Assembly (NCBI GenBank): GCA_901538445.1
Contig: LR594586.1
Coordinates: 310,001 to 374,000, forward strand
DNA length: 64,000 nucleotides
Origin: Gemmataceae bacterium
GTDB taxonomy: Bacteria; Planctomycetota; Planctomycetia; Gemmatales; Gemmataceae
Direction of reading: 5' to 3'
The notes below the pieces were generated by a model. That model did no database searches. It was not told the origin of the DNA and saw nothing but the letters and a program-made list of their open reading frames with translations. Made by a program: the position numbers and the translations under genes. Shown here piece after piece: positions 58,236 to 64,000 of this stretch (its first letter is position 1; every line of letters begins with the position of its first letter).

Positions 58236-59792
58236 ATGCTTATGACCGACCCGTCGCAGCCGCTGGTGTTCTTGGTGGGAGCGGGGCCGGGGAGCCCCGG
58301 GCTCCTCACCCTCCGCGCCGCCGAGGTGCTGGCCCGCGCCGACCTCGTGCTCTACGACCAGCTCGTGCCCGAGCGGCTGCTGGAGTTCGCGTCCCCGGCC
58401 GCCCGGACGATGTGCGTCCGAGAACTGCCCGGGCAGCACCCGGACAAGTACCCCCACATCCACTCGCTGCTGATCGAGACGGCCCGAGCGGGGAAGACCG
58501 TGGTGCGGCTGAAGGGCGGCGACCCCCTCATCTTCGGCCGCGGCGGCGAGGAGGCGGAGGCGCTGCGGACCGCCGGCATCGCCTACGAGATCGTGCCCGG
58601 GGTCACCGCCGCGATCGCCGCCGGCGCGTACCTCGAGATCCCGCTCACGCACCGCGAGCACGCCAGCGCCATCGCCCTCGTCACCGGCCACGAGGTGCCG
58701 AACAAGCCGGGCACCCGCATCGACTGGAGGGCCCTCTCCGCGTTCCCCGGCACGCTCGCGATCTACATGGGGATCGCCCGGCTCCCGATCATCGTCTCGG
58801 AACTGCTCAAGCACGGGAAGGACCCGAAGACCCCGGCCGCCATCGTCGAGCGGGCGTCGTCGGGCGAGCAGCGGTCCGTGTACGCGACCCTCGACGGGAT
58901 CGAGGACGCGCGCCGCCACGGCGGCCTCGAGGCCCCCGGCCTCATCCTCGTCGGCGACGCGATCGCCCGCCGGGCGGCGGCCCCCTGGTTCGAGTCGCGG
59001 CCCCTGTTCGGCCGCCGCGTCCTCGTCACCCGGCCGCGGCACCAGGCGCTCGGGATGGTGCAGAAGCTGGAGCACCTCGGGGCGGTCGTGTCGCGGCTCA
59101 GCGCCGTGGACATCCGCGAGCCGGCCGACCTCAGCGGGATCGACGCGGCCGTCAGTCAACTCCGGCGCGGCGAATGGGACTGGCTCGTGTTCACGAGCGC
59201 CAACGGGGTCCACGCCCTGCTCCGCCGCGTCGATGCGTTCGGGCTCGACGTCCGGGTACTCGGCCGGGTGAGGATCGCGACCATCGGCCCGAAGACCGCG
59301 GCCGCGCTGCGGGAGTACCGGGTGCGGGCCGACGTGGTCCCCGACGCGACGTTCTCGTCCGAGGGGCTCGCGGCGGCGCTCGGCCCGCACGTCGGCGGGC
59401 AGCGGGTGCTGCTTGCGCGTGCGAACCGCGGTCGCGACCTGTTGCGGCAGGAGCTGGCAAAGGTCGCCGCTGCGGTGGAACAGGTCACCGTCTACGACCA
59501 GGTGGACGCAATCGCGCCGGAAGGTGCGGTGCTGGACGCCCTGCGCCGCGGCGAGATCCGGTACGTCACGCTGCCGAGTTCCAACATCGCCCGCGGGGTG
59601 CTGGGCGCGTTCGACGAGACGATCCGCGGCCGGGTGGCCCGCGGGGAGATTCACCTGGTCGCGATCAGTCCGGAAACGGGTAAGGCGGTCCGCGAACTGG
59701 GGTATCCCGTTGCGGCCGAAGCGGACGTGTTCACCGAAGACGGGCTGATCGACGCGGTCGTGCGGCTGGCGCGGGCCGAGCCGGTCACTTGA
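58236..59792 (+). CDS. cobA: Fused uroporphyrinogen-III methyltransferase and uroporphyrinogen-III synthase (CobA-HemD)
   Basis: The 518-residue fusion joins two tetrapyrrole enzymes. The N-terminal half (residues 1-255) is the SUMT methyltransferase making precorrin-2: VFLVGAGPGSPGLLTLRA, VLYDQLVP, VVRLKGGDPLIFGRGGEEAE, YEIVPGVTAAIAAGAY and VTGHEVP. The C-terminal half (about 260-515) is HemD-like: GRRVLVTRPRHQALGMVQKL, WLVFTSANGVHALLRR, IATIGPKTAAALREY and YVTLPSSNIARGV. It makes uroporphyrinogen III and sends it towards sirohaem/cobalamin, competing with HemE. A second ATG (58242) is possible. The 3' end overlaps the small membrane protein gene by eight bases. Confidence 0.95.
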   Translation: MLMTDPSQPLVFLVGAGPGSPGLLTLRAAEVLARADLVLYDQLVPERLLEFASPAARTMCVRELPGQHPDKYPHIHSLLIETARAGKTVVRLKGGDPLIFGRGGEEAEALRTAGIAYEIVPGVTAAIAAGAYLEIPLTHREHASAIALVTGHEVPNKPGTRIDWRALSAFPGTLAIYMGIARLPIIVSELLKHGKDPKTPAAIVERASSGEQRSVYATLDGIEDARRHGGLEAPGLILVGDAIARRAAAPWFESRPLFGRRVLVTRPRHQALGMVQKLEHLGAVVSRLSAVDIREPADLSGIDAAVSQLRRGEWDWLVFTSANGVHALLRRVDAFGLDVRVLGRVRIATIGPKTAAALREYRVRADVVPDATFSSEGLAAALGPHVGGQRVLLARANRGRDLLRQELAKVAAAVEQVTVYDQVDAIAPEGAVLDALRRGEIRYVTLPSSNIARGVLGAFDETIRGRVARGEIHLVAISPETGKAVRELGYPVAAEADVFTEDGLIDAVVRLARAEPVT

Positions 59793-59994
59793 GGTCCCGC
59801 GAGGCGTTGAACGCGAGGTACGCGACGATCGCCGAGGCGAGGAACCCGAGGACATCGACGAACGTGAACGGGTTGCCGTCCTTCGCGTCGATGACCTTGG
59901 GCGCGAACGGCACCCCGACGATGAGATCGAGTAGGAACAGGATCATCATCAGGATCGCAACGGCGAGCGACCCGTAACAGAGAGCTTTGTCCAT
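59785..59994 (-). CDS. Small two-helix membrane protein
   Basis: The 69-residue protein has two hydrophobic helices: LAVAILMMILFLLDLIVGVP (about residues 10-29) and FVDVLGFLASAIVAYLAFNA (about 44-63). The loop is polar (KVIDAKDGNP), and the C-terminus ends SRDLK. No family is recognised. The start at ATG 59994 is chosen over the longer frame because AGGTCGGGCG lies just upstream and the first helix follows closely. It is convergent with the CobA-HemD gene. Confidence 0.7.
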   Translation of the reverse strand: MDKALCYGSLAVAILMMILFLLDLIVGVPFAPKVIDAKDGNPFTFVDVLGFLASAIVAYLAFNASRDLK

Positions 59995-60332
59995 CGCCCG
60001 ACCTTTCACAGCCTCGCGGCAGAAGCGGACATGCACCGGACCCCGGCCCGTCACGTGTTGGCCGTCAGGATAGGGTGAGCCGCCGGTTACGGACACGGGC
60101 AGGCGTCAAGTGTTGGGCAATTCTACAACGGCGCATCCCGCACGCAACAGCGGACTTTGACCCGCGGCCCCCGTTGCCCCCGCCGCACCCCGAGCGAACC
60201 CTACAACCCGCGTCGCCCGTCCCCCGGCGCGGCCGGCCCGGTTTCCGCACCGTTCCCGCGGTCCCGCCGTTTACAACGCCCCCCGCCGCTCACTACCCTG
60301 ACTGGATACCCGCCGTACCCGAGGAACCGCAC
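59995..60332. other. Intergenic region before the UxaA-like gene
   Basis: There are about 340 bases between the divergent small membrane protein gene and the dehydratase gene. Promoters for both are expected here, but I see no clear -35/-10 pair, hairpin or repeat. Open frames in it are unsupported. Confidence 0.4.
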
Positions 60333-61901
60333 GTGGCCACCCCGCTCTCCGAGTTCGCCGTTCACCTCCGCCCGCAGGACAACATCGCCGTCTGCCGCAA
60401 GCCCATCCCGACCGGGGCCGACATCTCCTTCGACGGCGGCACCATCCACGCCCCGGCCGCGATCCGCATGGGCCACAAGGTCGCGGTGCGGCCGATCGCC
60501 GCCGGCGAGCCGATCCTGAAGTACGGGCAGGTGATCGGGTTCGCGGCCCGGGACGTGAACCCGGGCGAGCACATCCACGTCCACAACGTGAAGCTCGGCG
60601 CGTTCGAGCGGGACTACGCTTTCGCGAGCCAGGTGCCGGCCCCGATGCCGCCGCCGGCCGAGCAGCGCACGTTCATGGGGTACGACCGCGGGGCCGGCCG
60701 ACCGGACCACCTCCGCTACGGCACCCGCAACTACCTCGCGATCATCAGCACGGTGAACTGCTCGGCGAGCACCAGCAAGTACATCGCCGAGAGGGTGCGG
60801 GCGGCCGGCATCCTCGACCAGTTCCCGAACGTGGACGGCGTCGTCGCCATCGTCCACCGCCAGGGGTGCGGGATGCAGTACGACGGCCCGGACCACCTGC
60901 AACTCGACCGCACCCTGGCCGGGTTCGCCCGGCACGCCAACATCGGGGCGTACATCCTCGTCGGCCTCGGGTGCGAGATCGTCCAGGCCACGCACCTTAT
61001 CGACAACGAGCGCCTCAACCTCGTGCAACTCAACGGGGCCAAGGGAGCGCCGGTCGCGCTCTCGATCCAGGAGTGCGGCGGCATCGGCAAGACGGTCGAG
61101 GCCGGCGTGAAGGCCGTCGCCGAGATGCTGCCGCGGGTGAACGACGTGAAGCGCACGGCGATCCCGGCGAAGCACATCATCCTGGGCACGAACTGCGGCG
61201 GGTCGGACGGCAACAGCGGCGTCACCGCGAACCCGGCCCTCGGCGTGGCGAGCGACCTCATCGTGCAGCAGGGCGGGACGAGCATCCTGGGCGAGACGCC
61301 CGAAATCTACGGGGCCGAGCACATCCTGACGCGCCGGGCCGTGTCGCAGGAGGTCGGCGAGAAGCTCGTGGCCCGCATCAAGTGGTGGGAGAAGTACACG
61401 AGCATGTTCGGGGCGGAGATCAACAACAACCCGTCGCCGGGGAACAAGGAGGGCGGGCTCACGACGATCTACGAGAAGTCGCTGGGCGCGATCGCGAAGG
61501 CCGGCAGCACGGCGATGGTGGACGTGTACCAGTACGCCGAGCCGGTGACCGCGAAGGGGTTCGTCGTCATGGACACGCCGGGGTACGACCCGGTGAGCAT
61601 GACCGGCATCGTCGCCGGCGGCGCGAACGTGTGCGTGTTCACGACCGGCCGCGGGAGCGTGTTCGGGTGCAAGCCGGCCCCGAGCATCAAGGTGGCGACC
61701 AACTCGCCGCTGTACAACCACATGATCGGGGACATGGACATCAACGCCGGCCGCGTGCTCGAGGGCGCGACGGTGGCCGAGGTGGGCAGGGAGATCTTCG
61801 AGAAGATCCTGGCGACCGCGAGCGGCGAGAAGACCAAGAGCGAGATCAACGGCGTGGGCGAGGAGGAGTTCGCCCCGTGGTCGATCGGCCCGACCCTGTA
61901 A
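60333..61901 (+). CDS. uxaA: UxaA/GarD family dehydratase (altronate-type)
   Basis: The 522-residue protein belongs to the altronate/galactarate dehydratases, which remove water from sugar acids using iron. It has an N-terminal SAF domain (about residues 10-95: LRPQDNIAVCRKPIPTGADI, KYGQVIGFAARDVNPGEHIH) and the large catalytic domain. That domain has SAST-type STVNCSASTSKYIAER, VVAIVHRQGCGMQYDG, ILVGLGCEI, HIILGTNCGGSDGNSGVTAN and ANVCVFTTGRGSVFGCKPAP. Cysteines in the CGM and NCGGSD motifs may hold the iron. Altronate is the best guess; galactarate is possible. The GTG start follows GAGGAACCGCAC. The toxin-antitoxin pair begins 17 bases after. Confidence 0.9.
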   Translation: MATPLSEFAVHLRPQDNIAVCRKPIPTGADISFDGGTIHAPAAIRMGHKVAVRPIAAGEPILKYGQVIGFAARDVNPGEHIHVHNVKLGAFERDYAFASQVPAPMPPPAEQRTFMGYDRGAGRPDHLRYGTRNYLAIISTVNCSASTSKYIAERVRAAGILDQFPNVDGVVAIVHRQGCGMQYDGPDHLQLDRTLAGFARHANIGAYILVGLGCEIVQATHLIDNERLNLVQLNGAKGAPVALSIQECGGIGKTVEAGVKAVAEMLPRVNDVKRTAIPAKHIILGTNCGGSDGNSGVTANPALGVASDLIVQQGGTSILGETPEIYGAEHILTRRAVSQEVGEKLVARIKWWEKYTSMFGAEINNNPSPGNKEGGLTTIYEKSLGAIAKAGSTAMVDVYQYAEPVTAKGFVVMDTPGYDPVSMTGIVAGGANVCVFTTGRGSVFGCKPAPSIKVATNSPLYNHMIGDMDINAGRVLEGATVAEVGREIFEKILATASGEKTKSEINGVGEEEFAPWSIGPTL

Positions 61902-61918
61902 CCCGTGGGAGGCGTGCC

Positions 61919-62161
61919 ATGAGCGAGGCCGCGGCGAAGTTGCTGGAGCAGGTGCTCGCGCTCCCGGAAGAGGAGCGCGCGTTCATCGTCGACCGCCTCA
62001 CCGAGACGCTCGGCGACGACGGTCTCGAACACGACCCCGCGTTCGAGGCCGAGTTGAACCGCCGGCTGCGTGAGGTGGAAGAGCACCCCGAGCGGTTGAT
62101 CGACGGCGAGCAGGTGTTTCGCGAGGCACGGGAGCGGTTGCAGAAGAGGCGTCAGCCGTGA
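61919..62161 (+). CDS. Antitoxin (addiction module component family)
   Basis: The 80-residue acidic protein matches the short addiction-module component type (TIGR02574-like): AAKLLEQVLALPEEERAFIV, DRLTETLGDD, then EAELNRRLREVEEHPERLID and GEQVFREARERL. Its GTG-TGA junction with the next gene overlaps by four bases, the usual coupled antitoxin-toxin order. The product would neutralise the ParE/RelE-like toxin and probably autorepress. GTGGGAGGCGTGCC precedes the ATG. The pair stands directly after the uxaA-like gene. Confidence 0.85.
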   Translation: MSEAAAKLLEQVLALPEEERAFIVDRLTETLGDDGLEHDPAFEAELNRRLREVEEHPERLIDGEQVFREARERLQKRRQP

Positions 62162-62466
62162 CGCACCGTTTCCTGCCACAAGCGCGAGCCGAATTTGACC
62201 GGGCTGTTGACTGGTACGACGCCCAGCAACCGCCGATGGGGGACGACTTCATCAACGAAGTCTACGCGACCGTTCAGAGAATGGTCGGCGGCCCACAGGC
62301 CTTTCCGCGAGCGAATCGGCCCCCTGCCGGGCGGGAGGTTTGCGTCGCGAAGGTCCATCGATTCGAGTACCTCGTGTACTATGAGGTGACCGCGACGGAA
62401 CTGCTCATTCTTTGCGTCACCCACGGCAAGCGTGGGCGGCACCCGTGGCGGCAGCGGCTCCCGTGA
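62158..62466 (+). CDS. RelE/ParE-family toxin
   Basis: The 102-residue protein has the RelE/ParE fold pattern: RFLPQARAEFDRAVDWYDAQ, GDDFINEVYATVQRMVGGPQ, ANRPPAGREVCVAKVHRFEY and LVYYEVTATELLILCVTHGK. The family acts on ribosome-bound mRNA or on gyrase; the ParE type is more likely given the N-terminal helix hairpin. It begins at a GTG that overlaps the antitoxin stop. The length is typical, and no residue loss is obvious, so the toxin may be active. Confidence 0.88.
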   Translation: MTHRFLPQARAEFDRAVDWYDAQQPPMGDDFINEVYATVQRMVGGPQAFPRANRPPAGREVCVAKVHRFEYLVYYEVTATELLILCVTHGKRGRHPWRQRLP

Positions 62467-62484
62467 GTGTTCGGAGGGCTTGAC

Positions 62485-63108
62485 GTGTCCACCGGCCACT
62501 CCGATGCACCGTCGGTCCCCGTGTGCTCGGCGATCGCGCCGAACCCGGAGGTGGCCCACTTCGATCCGGCGTGGCGCACCTCCACGGTCGGAGCCATCGC
62601 GAAGGGCATCGCCGCCGAAGGCACGTTCGACGCGATGCCGATCCTCGCCGACGCTCTCCAGGACGCCGGCTGCGACAACACGCTTCTGCTCGACCACTGC
62701 CGGCACGCCACGGGGCACACCGCGGCTTGCTGGGCACTGCACCTGATTCGATCGCCACAGGTCGCGCCCGCCCCGGCCCAGCAACCCGCGGAGCCGATAA
62801 AGATCACTGAGGCAGCAAGGTTCATCATCGGTGCCCCGGCCTTCACGGGCCGATGGGATTGGTTCTTTGTCACCGGCCTGATCCACATGTTGACGAGCAG
62901 CGTGGGAATGCCATTGGGACAGGTTGGGTGCTGGTTATTGGAATGGCGTGGCCCCGTGGCTTCGTTAACCTGTGGTCTTTTCGCGACCGCCTGTCTGACA
63001 CTCTCGATGTTAACCTTTCTCTCGTACCTCACGCTGGGTGAGCAGCGACCCTCCACGCGCGAGTTGTTGAGGGCACGACGGGCCGAACGTCAACGAAGTC
63101 CCCGTTGA
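62485..63108 (+). CDS. Planctomycete motif protein with C-terminal membrane helices
   Basis: The 207-residue protein (GTG start after GGAGGG) has an N-terminal segment with HFDPAWRTSTVGAIAKGIAA then FDAMPILADALQDAGCDN and a DHCR tail. I recall this motif (WRT...MPILADALQDAGCDN...LxHCR) from many planctomycete proteins, where it often sits at the C-terminus. Here it is followed by helices such as VTGLIHMLTSSVGMPLGQVG and FATACLTLSMLTFLSYLTLG, then a basic tail. Towards its 3' end base composition becomes AT-richer. The function is unknown. An upstream GTG at 62467 is an alternative start. Confidence 0.65.
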   Translation: MSTGHSDAPSVPVCSAIAPNPEVAHFDPAWRTSTVGAIAKGIAAEGTFDAMPILADALQDAGCDNTLLLDHCRHATGHTAACWALHLIRSPQVAPAPAQQPAEPIKITEAARFIIGAPAFTGRWDWFFVTGLIHMLTSSVGMPLGQVGCWLLEWRGPVASLTCGLFATACLTLSMLTFLSYLTLGEQRPSTRELLRARRAERQRSPR

Positions 63109-63189
63109 AGTAGCGTGAAAGAGTGTCGAAATCCCTGACCTTTCTTCGCTCGTCTGACAGATAAACTACGTAGCCCTGGGGCTCCTCCG

Positions 63190-63627
63190 ATGCGGCGTCT
63201 CGCGTGGGCCGGGCCGTTCGCGCTTCTCGCCGCCGTGGTCGCCCTTACACCCGCACAACGGGCCGCGGCACAGTTCCGCGAGGCGGGGCAGCAGGCCGCT
63301 CAGCCGGTCGCGCCGCCGGTCGGGTACGCTCCGCTGCCGTTGTTCCGGGCCACCCAGGTCCGGACCTGCCGCTCGGACAGGAACACGTGCTCGGCCACGT
63401 CCGCCGCCGTCTCCCCGAGCAGGGCCAAGCGAACGGCGTCTCGCCGACGGGCAACCTTCGCCCGGGCCTCGGAGCCGATGAGTTCGGCGAGGTTAAAGTG
63501 CGGGTCGGGAGTGCGCACGACCGACCAGCGATCTTGGTGTAACGTTCGCGCAACCGGGCGAGACACCCCGGCGGGGGTGAGGTACAGTATCCGAGCGTGG
63601 CTGCCCACGTCAGGAGGACCCCCATGA
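63190..63627 (+). pseudogene. Truncated secreted-protein gene running into a transposase remnant
   Basis: The frame starts with a good signal peptide (MRRLAWAGPFALLAAVVALT) and a Gln/Pro-rich start (REAGQQAAQPVAPPVGYAPL) up to about base 63340. From there the sequence is the antisense of an IS630-like transposase N-terminus, and the plus-strand residues lose protein character (Arg/Ser/Thr/Ala-rich). The original gene is probably cut by this insertion or recombination. The apparent stop overlaps the next ATG. Confidence 0.5.
63300..63527 (-). pseudogene. IS630-type transposase N-terminal fragment
   Basis: On the minus strand the frame reads FNLAELIGSEARAKVARRRD, then AVRLALLGETAADVAEHVFL and SERQVRTWVAR. 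This is the helix-turn-helix N-terminus of IS630-family transposases (ARR...L..G.t..evA..l.ls.rtV..Wv.r). The DDE catalytic part is absent, and the frame ends at 63300, so it is a remnant of a mobile element. No terminal inverted repeats were found around it. Confidence 0.6.
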
Positions 63628-64000
63628 CCGCCCGCCGCACCGGTGCCGCCTCGGTCGCCGCACTTCTCGCCGTCGCTTTTGTCACCCTGGGGACCGACGC
63701 CTTGCTCGGGATCGACGCGGCCTCCGACGACGTGCGCCGGCACGAGGCCGAAGCCGCGCACTTCGAGGCCCAGCGGGTCCGCATGATTCGTGAGAGCGAG
63801 GCGTCGGGTCGGGTCGCCGCACGGGTCGCCGCCGGGGACCTCACCCTCGTCGGGGCGGTGGACGAGCTCGAACCGGTCCTCCGCGAGCGGCCGGGGTTCG
63901 ACTGCGCGTGGCTCGAGGACCCGCCCCCGACGTTCCGGCACCGCGTCGCCCGGTGCGTCCTGGTCCGCGTGGCCGCCGAACTGGAAAACGAACCGGGCCG
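63624..64000 (+). CDS. Hypothetical exported or membrane protein (cut by window edge)
   Basis: The start ATG at 63624 follows AGGAGGACCCCC. The visible 125 residues have an N-terminal hydrophobic segment (AALLAVAFVTLGTDALLG) and then charged helices: SDDVRRHEAEAAHFEAQRVR, then VAARVAAGDLTLVGAVDELE and FDCAWLEDPPPTFRHRVARC. This resembles the small planctomycete proteins with an R-x-VAGxLTLxEA motif that I recall near sigma-factor genes, but that is tentative. It runs off the right edge. Confidence 0.65.
   Translation, partial: MTARRTGAASVAALLAVAFVTLGTDALLGIDAASDDVRRHEAEAAHFEAQRVRMIRESEASGRVAARVAAGDLTLVGAVDELEPVLRERPGFDCAWLEDPPPTFRHRVARCVLVRVAAELENEPG

Noticed and set aside
62467-62484. GTG at 62467 as the start of the planctomycete motif protein
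   Set aside because: The GTG at 62485 has GGAGGG at the correct distance and is preferred; the upstream GTG has no ribosome site.

Overview
The window is high-GC chromosomal DNA that reads as a planctomycete of the Gemmata type (Gemmataceae). This is inferred from gene content: a DUF1559 pilin-like protein with a type IV methylation motif, a DUF1501 protein, DUF1080 and DUF2760 proteins, a membrane-anchored planctomycete-type cytochrome domain, a formylglycine-generating enzyme, a squalene-cyclase-like repeat/DUF4159 protein, and many long palindromic intergenic repeats. No rRNA or CRISPR array was seen. One tRNA (Gln, TTG) is present. About 60 protein genes are supported.

Layout. 1-13.9 kb: hslU 3' end, topoisomerase IB, truD, a ceramidase-like protein, a sugar-phosphate-isomerase-like protein coupled to a PDZ protease with an altered active site, hemE and ubiE, a LURP-one-like protein, DUF2891, a cytochrome-domain protein and rplU. 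13.97-19.8 kb: tRNA-Gln, then a KaiC-like double ATPase overlapping a five-PAS hybrid histidine kinase. The segment is bounded by an imperfect repeat of the tRNA 3' end (21 of 23 bases) and by AT-richer flanks. 19.9-26.4 kb, minus strand: asparagine synthase, then a DevC/DevA/DevB-like ABC exporter and a squalene/phytoene synthase, separated by repeat-filled gaps. 26.4-33.5 kb: small hypothetical genes, an SDR, DUF2760, an ArsR regulator, the DUF1501/DUF1559/lipoprotein group with a 49-codon gene in front, and a CysA-like ATPase. 33.7-43.8 kb: FGE, hypothetical proteins, ribH, a tandem metallo-beta-lactamase, a SpoIIE-type phosphatase and a zinc-ribbon proline-rich membrane protein. 43.9-56.7 kb: a Ski2-like helicase, purU, PhyH, an M24 peptidase, DUF1080, tyrA-purL, a squalene-cyclase-like/DUF4159 protein and a small lipoprotein. 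57-64 kb: tatC, a CobA-HemD fusion, a UxaA-like dehydratase, a toxin-antitoxin pair, a planctomycete motif protein, a transposase remnant and a truncated gene at the edge.

Working together: hemE and the CobA-HemD fusion serve tetrapyrrole synthesis, ubiE quinones, purU/purL one-carbon and purine metabolism, ribH flavins and tyrA tyrosine. The Dev-like exporter beside a squalene/phytoene synthase suggests lipid export, which is inference. The kinase, ATPase and phosphatase genes are signalling elements.

The most unusual structure is the abundance of sequence-unrelated perfect inverted repeats with 15-29 bp arms. Most lie at gene ends. Two lie in frame inside purL and the helicase gene, and one palindromic element supplies the 3' end of hemE.
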